This document shows, one piece after another, positions 1 to 8,730 of a stretch of 64,000 bases of DNA (position 1 is the stretch's first letter; the number at the start of each line of letters is the position of its first letter). Location: contig NZ_CM001442.1 of NCBI RefSeq assembly GCF_000244915.1, forward strand, positions 620,001 through 684,000, in the 5' to 3' direction. This DNA is from Bradyrhizobium sp. WSM471. GTDB lineage: Bacteria > Pseudomonadota > Alphaproteobacteria > Rhizobiales > Xanthobacteraceae. The translations under genes were made by a program, and so were the position numbers. Under the pieces are notes generated by a model. That model worked only from the letters and a program-made list of their open reading frames with translations. It was not told where the DNA came from and searched no databases.

Positions 1-151
1 CATCTGCAAACGCCCGACTCCAAAATAATACTTGAAAAGGAAAATATTTCCGTCTGTAATATCGAGGCTAGGCCGGCCGACCGGCGCCATGCAGGCGCAA
101 CCGGACGGCTTCCGTCCAATGCCAGGGATCAAGAAACTTCAGGAGAGCGCC

Positions 152-1666
152 GTGACAGTTGTCCTTCCCACGCCCGCCCAATTGCGCAGCGTCGCCGAGC
201 AGTGCGGCCTCGCCCTGTCCGATGACGATGTCGCCTCGTTCCGCGGCCTGATGCAGGGCTCGATCGAAGCCTACAATCTCGTCGGCGCCATGCCGGACGA
301 GGTGCCGGAGGTCAAATATCCGCGCACGCCGGGCTATCGGCCCTCGCCGGAAGAGAACCCGCGCAACGCCTGGTATCGCAAGTCGACCGTGAAGGGTGCG
401 GCGAGCGGCAAGCTCAAGGGCAAGACCGTCGCCCTGAAAGACAACATCATGCTCGCCGGCGTTCCCATGATGAACGGCTCGGCGACGCTCGAAGGCTACG
501 TCCCCGATTTCGACGCCACCATCGTCACGCGCATGCTCGATGCCGGCGCCGAGATCGCCGGAAAAGTCCATTGCGAATCCTTTTGCATGTCCGGCGGCAG
601 CCACACCAATGCGGTCGGCGCCGTCCACAATCCGCACAAGATGGGCTATTCGGCCGGCGGCTCGTCGTCAGGCAGCGGCGTCGTCGTCGCGCTCGGCGAG
701 GTCGACATGGCGATCGGCGGCGACCAGGGTGGTTCGATCCGCATGCCGTCCTCGTTCTGCGGCACCTATGGCATGAAGCCGACCTGGGGCCTCGTGCCCT
801 ACACCGGCATCATGCCGATCGAGGTGTTCGTCGATCACACCGGCCCGATGACGGCGACCGTCGCCGACAACGCGCTGCTGCTGGAGGTGCTGGCCGGCGA
901 CGACGGCTATGATCCCCGCATCAAGGCGCCCAAGGTCGAGGAGTACACCAAGGCGCTTGGCCAGGGCGTCAAGGGCATGAAGATCGGCATCCTCAAGGAA
1001 GGCTTTGAGCAGGCGAATGCCGAGTCTGCGGTGAACGAAAGCGTCCGGGAGGCTGCCAAGCGCTTCAAGGATCTCGGCGCCACCGTGGAGACTGTCTCGA
1101 TCCCGATGCACCTCATGGGCCCTGCGATCTGGACGCCGATCGGCACCGAGGGCATGACCCAGACCATGATGTATGGCGACGGCTATGGCCTGAGCCGTTC
1201 CGATCTCTATTCGACCACGCTGATGGACTTCCATCGCGGCTGGCGGCGGCAGGCGGATTCCCTGTCCGAGACCACAAAGCTGTTCCTGCTGCTCGGCACC
1301 TACATCAACAACAGTTTTGGTCCGCGCTATTACGGCAAGGCGCTCAACATCTCCCGCCGCCTGACCGCGGCCTACGACAAGGCCTTCAAAGACTACGATC
1401 TGCTGCTGCTGCCGACCACGCCGATGAAGGCGACGAAGCTGCCGGAGCCAACCGCGAGCCGTGAAGACTATGTCGCCCGCGCGCTGGAGATGATCTCCAA
1501 CACCGCGCCGTTCGACATCACCCATCATCCCGCGATGTCGCTGCCCTGCGGCATGGTCGACGGCCTGCCCGTCGGCCTGATGCTGGTCGGCCGCATGTTC
1601 GAGGAATCCACCATCTATCGCGCCGCCCATGCTTTCGAGCAGATCGGCGACTGGAAGAAAATGTGA
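152..1666 (+). CDS. Amidase-signature family amidase
   Basis: Amidase-signature hydrolase, 504 residues, probably releasing ammonia from small amides imported by the ABC transporter encoded directly downstream. The Lys-cisSer-Ser triad is visible: Lys96 in VALKDN, the cis-Ser in the GGSSSGSG loop near 169-176, and nucleophile Ser195 in GDQGGSIRMP. The frame is open from 32, with in-frame ATGs at 32, 89 and 119. However, AGGAGAG at 141-147 lies five bases before the GTG at 152, so I chose that start. The next gene begins 36 bases after the stop, which suggests an operon. The exact substrate (formamide, acetamide, a longer amide or a urea derivative) cannot be read from the sequence. Nothing else is recognised in bases 1-151. 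Confidence 0.88.
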   Translation: MTVVLPTPAQLRSVAEQCGLALSDDDVASFRGLMQGSIEAYNLVGAMPDEVPEVKYPRTPGYRPSPEENPRNAWYRKSTVKGAASGKLKGKTVALKDNIMLAGVPMMNGSATLEGYVPDFDATIVTRMLDAGAEIAGKVHCESFCMSGGSHTNAVGAVHNPHKMGYSAGGSSSGSGVVVALGEVDMAIGGDQGGSIRMPSSFCGTYGMKPTWGLVPYTGIMPIEVFVDHTGPMTATVADNALLLEVLAGDDGYDPRIKAPKVEEYTKALGQGVKGMKIGILKEGFEQANAESAVNESVREAAKRFKDLGATVETVSIPMHLMGPAIWTPIGTEGMTQTMMYGDGYGLSRSDLYSTTLMDFHRGWRRQADSLSETTKLFLLLGTYINNSFGPRYYGKALNISRRLTAAYDKAFKDYDLLLLPTTPMKATKLPEPTASREDYVARALEMISNTAPFDITHHPAMSLPCGMVDGLPVGLMLVGRMFEESTIYRAAHAFEQIGDWKKM

Positions 1667-1702
1667 GCGGGGCATTGATGCAGACGAACAGAACGGCACC
1701 GC

Positions 1703-2560
1703 ATGGCTAACGCGTTCGTCGCGGCGTTCGAAATCTTGAGCTTTGGCGCGATCATCGTCCTGATCGTGCTGGGTCTCGGGATCATCGCCAGCATGATGGG
1801 CATCTTCAACTTCGCGCAGGGCGAGTTCGTCCTGCTCGGGGCCTACATTACCTATCTCGCCTATGCCAAGGGTCTGCCGATCTGGGCCGGCATGGTCGCC
1901 GCGCCCTTCGTCGTCGGCGCGCTCGGCTTCGTGCTGGAGGCGCTGATCATCCGACGCTTCTACGCAGCCCCCATCGTCGCCATGCTCGGCACCTATGCGC
2001 TCGGCCTGATCATCCGCGAATCCGTGCGTGGCCTGATCGGCGGCTTCTATCTCACCGTGCCGGAGCCGATCGGCGGCTCGATCGATATCGGCGCCATGCA
2101 CATCTCGGCCTGGCGCTTCACCATCATCGTCATCACGGCGCTGGTGATGGGTGGCTGCTATCTGCTGCTGGCGCACACCAGCTTCGGCCTGCGCGTGCGA
2201 GCCACCCTGGAAAATCCCTCGCTGGCGCGCGCCTCCGGAATCTCCACGCCGCTGATCTATGGCGCCACCTTTGCGTTCGGCGCCGCGCTCGCCGGCCTTG
2301 CCGGTGCGCTGATCGTGCCGGTGTTCAGCCTGTTCGCCGATCTCGGCCTGCGCTTCCTGATCCAGGGCTTTGTCGCGGTCATGGTCGGCGGCGTCGGCTC
2401 CTTTATCGGGCCGGTCGCGGGCGCCGGCGTCATCGGCACGCTCAGTGCCGCGCTGCCCTGGGTGATGGCGCCCGTGGTGGCCGATGTCCTCGTCTTCGTT
2501 CTCGCCATCGTCTTCATCAAATTCCGGCCGCAGGGCCTCATCGCTGGAAAAGGGGTTTAG
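1703..2560 (+). CDS. ABC transporter inner-membrane permease, LivH family
   Basis: First permease of a branched-chain-amino-acid/urea-type ABC importer, 285 residues with about eight hydrophobic segments. The stretch near residues 22-45, with FNFAQGEF, is the typical LivH motif near the second membrane helix. It follows the amidase by 36 bases and precedes the substrate-binding protein by four bases, so the cluster is probably one transcript. Pairing with an amidase suggests import of short-chain amides or urea rather than leucine. That is inferred from neighbours, since LivH-family permeases are not substrate-diagnostic. Confidence 0.9.
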   Translation: MANAFVAAFEILSFGAIIVLIVLGLGIIASMMGIFNFAQGEFVLLGAYITYLAYAKGLPIWAGMVAAPFVVGALGFVLEALIIRRFYAAPIVAMLGTYALGLIIRESVRGLIGGFYLTVPEPIGGSIDIGAMHISAWRFTIIVITALVMGGCYLLLAHTSFGLRVRATLENPSLARASGISTPLIYGATFAFGAALAGLAGALIVPVFSLFADLGLRFLIQGFVAVMVGGVGSFIGPVAGAGVIGTLSAALPWVMAPVVADVLVFVLAIVFIKFRPQGLIAGKGV

Positions 2561-2564
2561 TCAC

Positions 2565-3782
2565 ATGTCCGATCGTACTCAGCTCTCCCGCCGCCGCTTC
2601 CTCTCGAATTTCGCCTTTGCCTCCGGGGCGGTCGCAACCGGCGTCGGCAGTTGGGTGATCCCGGCGCCCTGGGCCAATGCGGCCGAAGCCCCGATCAAGG
2701 TCGGCATCGCCACCGACCTCACCGGACCGATCGCCTACGCCGGCAATGCCGACGCCAACGTCGCCAAGATGGTGATCAAGGAGATCAACGCCGGCGGCGG
2801 CCTGCTCGGTCGCCCGCTCGAGCTCTATATCGAGGACACCGCCTCGAACGAATCCGTCGCGGTCGGCAACGTCCGCAAGCTGATCCAGCGCGACAAGGTG
2901 GACATGGTGCTCGGCGGCATCACCTCGTCGATGCGCAACGCCATCAAGGACCCGATCGTCGCGCGCGGCAAGACGCTCTACATCTACCCACAGCTCTACG
3001 AAGGCAAGGAGTGCACGCCCTATCTGTTCTGCACCGGACCGACGCCGGCGCAGCAGTGCGACGAGTTCATTCCCTGGTTGATCAAGAACGGCGGCAAGAA
3101 GTTCGCGCTGCCGAGCGCCAACTACGTCTGGCCGCACACGCTCAACGTCTACGCCCGCAAGGTGATCGAGGCCAACGGCGGCGAGGTCGTGTTCGAGGAA
3201 TATTATCCGCTCGACCAAGTCGACTTCTCCTCGACCGTCAACCGCATCATCTCCAACAAGGTCGATGTCGTCTTCAACACCGTCATCCCGCCGGGCGTCG
3301 GCCCGTTCTTCAAGCAGCTCTATGAAGCCGGCTTCCTCAAGAATGGCGGACGACTGGCCTGCGTCTACTATGACGAGAACACGCTCAACATCAATCAGGC
3401 CGCCGAGATCGAGGGTCTCGCCAGCTGTCTCGATTACTTCAAGGTGCTGACCAAGGAGAACCCGTTCGACGCCAAAATCCAGGCGGCCTACGAGAAGGAT
3501 TTCCCGGGCAACTTCCTGTTTGCCGCCGGCAGCGCAGCCACCGGCACCTATCGCGGGTTGAAGCTGTGGGAAGCCGCCGTCAAGGAAGCCGGCAAGATCG
3601 ACCGCGAGTCGGTCGCGGCTACGCTCGACCACGCCAAGATCGCCGAAGGCCCGGGCGGGCCGGCCGAGATGGTTCCGGGCAAGCGGCACTGCAAGATGAA
3701 GATGTACACGGCGGTCGCCAAGGGCGGGAACTACGAGATCGTCGGACGCAGCGACGGTCTCGTCGATCCCAAGGAATGCTAG
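2565..3782 (+). CDS. ABC transporter periplasmic substrate-binding protein (amide/urea type)
   Basis: Periplasmic binding protein of 405 residues, family of LivK/UrtA/FmdD (Periplasmic_binding_6/5-like fold). It starts with a twin-arginine signal: SRRRFL near residues 8-13, a hydrophobic stretch, then a cleavage region near PWANAAEA. The mature protein opens with the typical phrase IKVGIATDLTGPIAY. The frame extends upstream to 2484, inside the permease gene, but the ATG at 2565 places the Tat motif correctly. It sits between the two permease genes, an order seen in amide/urea import operons. The ligand is not determinable here. Confidence 0.88.
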   Translation: MSDRTQLSRRRFLSNFAFASGAVATGVGSWVIPAPWANAAEAPIKVGIATDLTGPIAYAGNADANVAKMVIKEINAGGGLLGRPLELYIEDTASNESVAVGNVRKLIQRDKVDMVLGGITSSMRNAIKDPIVARGKTLYIYPQLYEGKECTPYLFCTGPTPAQQCDEFIPWLIKNGGKKFALPSANYVWPHTLNVYARKVIEANGGEVVFEEYYPLDQVDFSSTVNRIISNKVDVVFNTVIPPGVGPFFKQLYEAGFLKNGGRLACVYYDENTLNINQAAEIEGLASCLDYFKVLTKENPFDAKIQAAYEKDFPGNFLFAAGSAATGTYRGLKLWEAAVKEAGKIDRESVAATLDHAKIAEGPGGPAEMVPGKRHCKMKMYTAVAKGGNYEIVGRSDGLVDPKEC

Positions 3783-3788
3783 GGTCGA

Positions 3789-4895
3789 ATGCCGAAAGCG
3801 ATGGGCGCAGTGAAGCAGGCAGTCCCCGCCGAGATCGGCGGGGAACAGAACGTCGCCATGGTTGAACACGGATCAGCAGGGGTAACTGGTTCGCAGCGAA
3901 AAATCCTGCCGATCGTGGAAGGCGTGGTGCTCGTTGCCGCGCTGCTCGCGCCGCTGGTGCTCCAGGATTATCTCACGGTGTTCGCAACGCGCGTGATCAT
4001 TCTCGCGCTGTTCGCGCTGTCGTTCGACCTGGTGTGGGGCTATGCCGGCATCATGAGCTTTGGCCAGGCGCTGTTCTTCGGTTCGGCCGGCTATGGCGTG
4101 GCGCTGCTCGCGCGCGACCTCGACATCACCAACATCTTCCTGGTGCTGCCTGCGGGTACCATCATCGGCCTCACCTTTGCGCTGCTGCTCGGCGGCTTCC
4201 TGCTGCTGGGGCGGCATCCCTCCAGCGTGATCTTCGTCTCATTGGGCACGCTGACCGGATCCTACGCCGCCGACCGGCTCGCGCGCGGCTGGTACTATCT
4301 CGGTGGCCAGAACGGCATCCCCTCGATCTCGTCGATGACGCTCGGCAGTTACGAATTCTCGGAAGGGCCGCCGTTCTATTATCTCGTGCTTGGCCTTCTC
4401 GTTGTGGTCTATCTCCTCTGCCGCTTCCTGGTGCGCTCGCAGTTCGGGTTGGCGCTCGCGGGATTGCGCGAGAACGAGCAGCGTATCGCCTTCTTCGGCT
4501 ACAAGGCGCAGCACCTCAAGGCGATCATCTTCGCGATCGGCGGCGCGGTGGCGGGTCTTGCCGGCAGCCTTTACGCCTTCCACGAAGGTTTCGTCTGGCC
4601 CAACATGGTCGGCGTCGTGGTCTCGACGCAAGTGGTGCTCTATGTGCTGTTCGGCGGCTCCGGCACGCTGATCGGCGCCGTCATCGGTGCCGTCATCGTC
4701 GAGGGCGTCAGCTTCTGGCTCTCGGACAATTACCGCGAGGTCTGGCCGATCATCCTCGGCGTGCTGCTGTTGCTCGTGATCCTGTTCCGGCCGCTCGGCC
4801 TGATCAGTTTCGTGCTCGGCGAGCGCGAGCGGGTCGGCAGCTTTGGTGGCAAATCCAGGAAGATCAAGAAGGAGAAGCGCGATGCCGCTCCTTGA
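3789..4895 (+). CDS. ABC transporter inner-membrane permease, LivM family
   Basis: Second permease of the importer, 368 residues. It has an N-terminal polar leader of about 35 residues, then about ten hydrophobic segments. The motif GYAGIMSFGQALFFG near residues 83-97 is the conserved LivM signature. The C-terminal tail is basic (GGKSRKIKKEKRD). The start codon is six bases after the upstream stop; a later start cannot be excluded because the leader is poorly conserved in this family. The end overlaps the start of the next ATPase gene by 14 bases, suggesting translational coupling. Confidence 0.9.
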   Translation: MPKAMGAVKQAVPAEIGGEQNVAMVEHGSAGVTGSQRKILPIVEGVVLVAALLAPLVLQDYLTVFATRVIILALFALSFDLVWGYAGIMSFGQALFFGSAGYGVALLARDLDITNIFLVLPAGTIIGLTFALLLGGFLLLGRHPSSVIFVSLGTLTGSYAADRLARGWYYLGGQNGIPSISSMTLGSYEFSEGPPFYYLVLGLLVVVYLLCRFLVRSQFGLALAGLRENEQRIAFFGYKAQHLKAIIFAIGGAVAGLAGSLYAFHEGFVWPNMVGVVVSTQVVLYVLFGGSGTLIGAVIGAVIVEGVSFWLSDNYREVWPIILGVLLLLVILFRPLGLISFVLGERERVGSFGGKSRKIKKEKRDAAP

Positions 4896-5616
4896 AGCCA
4901 CCGGCGTCAAGAAGATCTTCGGCAAGCTCACCGCGCTTGATGGCGCCGCGCTGACCGTCGGCGAGAACGAGTTTCACGGCCTGATCGGCCCGAACGGCTC
5001 CGGCAAGAGCACGCTGATGAAGTGCATTGCCGGCGCCGAGGTGCCGACGCAGGGCAAGGTGAGTTTCATCAACACTGACATTACCGCGTTCACGCCGACC
5101 GAGCGTGCCCGCGCCGGCATGAGCCTGAAATTCCAGATCACATCCGTGCTGCCGACGCTGACGCTTTACGACAACATCCTGCTCGCGTTGCAGGCGCAGT
5201 CCTCGCTGTTCGATCTCGTGTTCTCGCGCACGCGCGGGCTCCTGCACGATCAGGTCATGACCATGCTGACGCAGTTTCGCCTTGCCGATCGCGCCTTCGA
5301 TGCGGCCGCAGCGCTGTCGCACGGCCAGCAGCAATGGTTGGAGATCGCAATGGCGCTCGCCGGCAAGCCGAAGCTGCTGCTGCTGGATGAGCCCACCGGC
5401 GGCATGAGCCTGGAAGAGCGCCGCGTCACCGGCGAATTGCTGCAGCCGATCAAAAAACACTGCTCGCTGGTCATCGTCGAGCACGACCTCGATTTCATCC
5501 GCGACATCTGCGATCGTCTCACTGTGCTCGACCAGGGCAAGGTGCTGGCATCCGGCACGGTGTCGGAGATCCAGGCCAACAAGGCCGTCCAGGAGATCTA
5601 TTTGCGCCGTGCCTGA
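4882..5616 (+). CDS. ABC transporter ATP-binding protein, LivG family
   Basis: ATPase of the amide-type importer, 244 residues from the ATG at 4882. Walker A is GPNGSGKST near residues 35-43, the ABC signature appears as LSHGQQQWLEIA, and Walker B is LLLLDEPTGG, followed by the switch histidine in VIVEHD. An upstream in-frame ATG at 4843 lies inside the permease gene, while AGGAG just before 4882 supports the shorter start. It overlaps the permease by 14 bases and the next ATPase by 8. It should pair with the LivF-type ATPase. Confidence 0.92.
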   Translation: MPLLEATGVKKIFGKLTALDGAALTVGENEFHGLIGPNGSGKSTLMKCIAGAEVPTQGKVSFINTDITAFTPTERARAGMSLKFQITSVLPTLTLYDNILLALQAQSSLFDLVFSRTRGLLHDQVMTMLTQFRLADRAFDAAAALSHGQQQWLEIAMALAGKPKLLLLDEPTGGMSLEERRVTGELLQPIKKHCSLVIVEHDLDFIRDICDRLTVLDQGKVLASGTVSEIQANKAVQEIYLRRA

Positions 5617-6304
5617 ATTTTTGGACATCAAGCATCTCGACGCCGGCTATGGCCGCAGCCAGGTCCTGTTCGACGTCAACCTCGGCATTCCCTGGCGCGG
5701 CGGTGTCGCCGTGCTGGGCCGCAACGGCGCCGGCAAGACCACGCTGATGAAGACCATCGTCGGCGAGCTGCCGGCGTGGAAGGGCGAGGTCGCCTTCGAC
5801 GGCCGCGACATCAGCCGCCGCGCGACCCAGGAGCGCGTGCGCGCCGGCATCGGCTACGTGCCGCAGGAGCATTCGGTGTTCGCGCGCCTGTCGGTGCGCG
5901 ACAATCTCGCGGTCGGCTCGCTCGCGAGCAGAAAAGCAGACGCCGTTGACCACGTGCTGACCATCTTCCCAAAGCTCGGCCAGCGCCTCGACCAGCCCGC
6001 CGGCACGCTGTCCGGCGGCGAGCGCAAGATGCTCGCCATCGGCCGCGCCATGCTCGGCGATCCAAAGCTGCTTCTGCTGGACGAGCCGACCGAAGGCGTC
6101 TGGATCGGCGTGATCGAGGAAATCACCGAACGCCTGATCGAGCTCGCGAAAACCATCGCCGTCATCATCGTCGAGCAGCACCTCGACCTCGCGCTCCGCG
6201 TCGCCGACTACGCCTACGTGCTGGATCGCGGTCGCGTCGCGCTGCAAGGCGAGGCAGGCGAGGTGAGGGGCAATCCGGAGCTGCTGCGCTATCTGGCGCC
6301 GTAG
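5609..6304 (+). CDS. ABC transporter ATP-binding protein, LivF family
   Basis: Second ATPase of the importer, 231 residues, GTG start overlapping the previous gene by 8 bases. Walker A is GRNGAGKTT, the signature is LSGGERKM, Walker B is LLLLDEPTEG, and the switch histidine is in IIVEQH. One oddity is EGVWIGVIEEI after Walker B, where LivF proteins normally read EGLAPxxVxxI. It is the last gene of the six-gene amidase-transporter operon. A convergent antitoxin gene ends 15 bases later, and no clear stem-loop terminator is seen between them. Confidence 0.92.
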   Translation: MPEFLDIKHLDAGYGRSQVLFDVNLGIPWRGGVAVLGRNGAGKTTLMKTIVGELPAWKGEVAFDGRDISRRATQERVRAGIGYVPQEHSVFARLSVRDNLAVGSLASRKADAVDHVLTIFPKLGQRLDQPAGTLSGGERKMLAIGRAMLGDPKLLLLDEPTEGVWIGVIEEITERLIELAKTIAVIIVEQHLDLALRVADYAYVLDRGRVALQGEAGEVRGNPELLRYLAP

Positions 6305-6318
6305 GAGCAGCCTGCCGA

Positions 6319-6561
6319 TCACCGCTCGTTCGCCTCGTCGCGGTCGAATCTATAGTCATCGGGCAGCGGAAATCGGAACTGCTCTGCTTGTTTGAGAAAT
6401 TCCGCTCGCCTGTCGACCTTCGCCACCGCGATCTGGCCCTTCGAGGCCACTACGACGCTGAGTTCGTCGCCGGGTGAGAGATTCAGGGCTTCAACAAGCG
6501 TCTTGGGCAGGCGAACCGCGAGGCTGTTACCCCATTTGGAGACCAGCATTGCATGCTCCAC
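6319..6561 (-). CDS. Orphan AbrB/MazE-type (VapB) antitoxin
   Basis: Small protein of 80 residues with an AbrB/SpoVT swapped-hairpin DNA-binding fold, shown by VSKWGNSLAVRLPK and then LSPGDELSVV. The acidic C-terminal tail (LPDDYRFDRDEANER) is the usual VapB toxin-binding end. In vapBC operons the toxin gene follows directly, often overlapping the antitoxin stop. Here the stop is followed within 15 bases by the end of the convergent livF-type gene, and no PIN-domain toxin is seen on either side. It is therefore an orphan antitoxin, either domesticated or the remnant of a lost pair. Confidence 0.82.
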   Translation of the reverse strand: MEHAMLVSKWGNSLAVRLPKTLVEALNLSPGDELSVVVASKGQIAVAKVDRRAEFLKQAEQFRFPLPDDYRFDRDEANER

Positions 6562-6676
6562 GATGTACAGATCACGGTGTGGATATCATCGGAGTTCTAG
6601 GCGGATTCAAGCCTTGGAATGCTGCGGATCGTCAGCTTCATCAAGATCGGGAAAAGGGAAGGGGCTCGCGCCCCAG

Positions 6677-8221
6677 CTACTTCACCGCGCCGAACCGGCT
6701 GTCGAACGAATTCGACTGCACCACCGGCGCGGCGCCCATGATCTGGGTCGCTTCACCCGCGCCATCCGACACCGACGGCTTCAGCGTCGGGCGGGTCGCC
6801 GCGAGGCGGGTGTCGGGCTTCGCTGGTTCGGCGGGCTTGGCGACGGCAACGGCTGGCTTCGGCGCATCCTTCGCTGCATCCTTGGACTTGTCGTGTCCCG
6901 GCACGAACCGGGTCACCGCAGCTTTCAGCCGGGACGCCGCGGTGGGCGGCGTCGTGGTCGTCGCAGCCGGAGCGACGGATGCCGTGGCTTGCGGCGGCGG
7001 CGTGGTCGCCGTGGCGTCGGCGTTGCCGATGCCCATCTTGCGGCCGAGGTTGGAGAAGAAGCCTGATTTCTCGGGCGGAGCTGCGGTGGCGACGCGGGTG
7101 TTGGCGGCGGGCGCGCTGACGGCGACGACCGGCTCTTCCTGCGGCGAGGGCGCGGCTGCATCGAGATTCGGCTTCGGCGGATTGACGTGTCCAGGGATCG
7201 TGCCCGGCGCCTTCGCCATCGCCAGCATCTGGAGCGTGGTGCCTTCGGCGCCCTCCGACAGACCAGTCGAGCCTTCCGGAATTTTCGCGGCAAAGATCTT
7301 GTTCATGCCGCCGTCGATGCCGGTGTTCATGCGCGCAACGGGCGTGCCGCGCGAAACCAGCTTGTTGTACTCGGCCTGGTCGCGCGCTTCCTTCTCGCGC
7401 ACGGCACTGGCGATCTCGTCGGGGATCACATAGGCCGGGCACTTTGCGGACGCGTCGAACACCGGATCACGCTTGGCGTCAGGCGCCTTCGCCGCGTCGA
7501 AGACGTACTTCTTCTCGCAGAAATCGACCTTCGGCTCCTGCCGGGTTACCTCGAAATGATCATAGCCTTCCTTGATCATCTTCCAGAACGGCATGTTCGG
7601 ATTGTTCCGGTGCTTGGCCATGTTCACCGGCGTCATCTTGAACGGATAGGCCTGCAGCTGGAACGCCTTCTGGCCGCCGAAAAAGGATTCGCGCCCGAGC
7701 GAATAGATCTCGGCGATCTGCTCGTCCGTCATCGCGTAGCAGCCGCGCGACGAACAATCGCCATGCACCATCAGCTGCGAGCCGCTGCGGCCCAAAGCCT
7801 TGTCGAACGCGTTCGGATAGCCCGTGTTGAACGACAGATAATACGCCGACTGTGGATTCATCTGGCCCGGATTGATCGAGTAGAATCCTTCCGGCGCCTG
7901 GCGGTCGCCTTCGCGCACCTTCGGGCCGAGATCGCCCGACCAGCGACAGATCGGATAGGTCTTGAGCAGCGCGAACTGGCCGTTGCGGGTCTGCTTCCAG
8001 ACCTCGAGCTCGGCCTCCTGCTTGAACAGCCGCACCAGGATCGGCGATTGCAGATCCATGTCCTTCTCGACCATCGCGGCGAGAAGCTTTGGCGGCACCG
8101 GCTGATTGGCCTTGGCATTGGTCGCAAGCGAAACCTGGTCGGTGTCGCAGCCGGCCAGCACAAGGCTGGCGGCAAGCGCCACCGAAACCAGAAACGCGCG
8201 AGCAAGCGAACGAGAAATCAA
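6677..8221 (-). CDS. L,D-transpeptidase (YkuD family) lipoprotein
   Basis: Cell-wall cross-linking enzyme, about 514 residues. The N-terminus is a lipoprotein signal (ARAFLVSVALAASLVLAGC), so the protein is likely membrane-anchored in the periplasm. The YkuD catalytic motif is readable as MVHGDCSSRGCYAM, with the histidine and nucleophilic cysteine. The last 200 residues are rich in Pro, Ala and Thr, a probable flexible linker. I place the start at the TTG at 8221; a GTG at 8233 is nearly as good, and the open frame continues to 8350 without a signal-peptide-like start. Both neighbours are unrelated. Confidence 0.85.
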   Translation of the reverse strand: MISRSLARAFLVSVALAASLVLAGCDTDQVSLATNAKANQPVPPKLLAAMVEKDMDLQSPILVRLFKQEAELEVWKQTRNGQFALLKTYPICRWSGDLGPKVREGDRQAPEGFYSINPGQMNPQSAYYLSFNTGYPNAFDKALGRSGSQLMVHGDCSSRGCYAMTDEQIAEIYSLGRESFFGGQKAFQLQAYPFKMTPVNMAKHRNNPNMPFWKMIKEGYDHFEVTRQEPKVDFCEKKYVFDAAKAPDAKRDPVFDASAKCPAYVIPDEIASAVREKEARDQAEYNKLVSRGTPVARMNTGIDGGMNKIFAAKIPEGSTGLSEGAEGTTLQMLAMAKAPGTIPGHVNPPKPNLDAAAPSPQEEPVVAVSAPAANTRVATAAPPEKSGFFSNLGRKMGIGNADATATTPPPQATASVAPAATTTTPPTAASRLKAAVTRFVPGHDKSKDAAKDAPKPAVAVAKPAEPAKPDTRLAATRPTLKPSVSDGAGEATQIMGAAPVVQSNSFDSRFGAVK

Positions 8222-8562
8222 GATGGACCCCACACCGTCCAGGGCATCGCGCGCAAACCCCAATCTTGAAGCATGATCCGACCGGAGACCCGGACCCGTC
8301 GCGACGGGCTTTTTCGCAATCACGCTCCAGCGCTTATGCCCTGAAGCCATTGATTAAAATTCTAACCTCTGGGTCATGTGGTCGCAACCCGAACGGGGAT
8401 CACGAGCCCGTTGGCCCAAAGGCGTGGTCAACGAAGACTTAAACTGGGCTGAAACTTGGGCCTTCCCGCCAAACCTGTACTGAGATCGCTGATTTGGGCA
8501 AAAAAAGGGTTAACGCGGGGTTACCGGGGGGCCTACGGGCGGTTTGGCCGGGCAAATTCAGT

Positions 8563-8689
8563 GTCGTCCTGGCGAAAGCCAGGACCCATTACCCCAGGGA
8601 GGCGTTTGGCGGAGATCAGTCGTTCGGTACGCCCATTGACCGCAATCGATGGACCTCGCGGTATGGGTCCTGGCTTTCGCCAGGACGAC
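8563..8689. repeat. Palindromic repeat family A, full copy 1 (127 bp)
   Basis: Two 25-base arms in inverted orientation (8563-8587 and 8665-8689) enclose a partly conserved core. Each arm is itself a hairpin, TCCTGGC-GAAA-GCCAGGA. The same 127-base layout recurs at 26764-26890 and 27311-27437, with diverged copies at 52432-52563 and 61965-62105. It lies in the gap between the transpeptidase and accA. No other gene is seen between 8234 and 8730. Confidence 0.9.
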
Positions 8690-8730
8690 GGCGGAGGGGG
8701 ACGCGTCCAACGGGCCCCAAACCGCCCGAA

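Noticed and set aside
668..2176. Long minus-strand open frames opposite the amidase and other genes.
   Set aside because: These are high-GC shadow frames, rich in Arg, Ala, Asp and His without any family pattern; the plus-strand genes explain the region.
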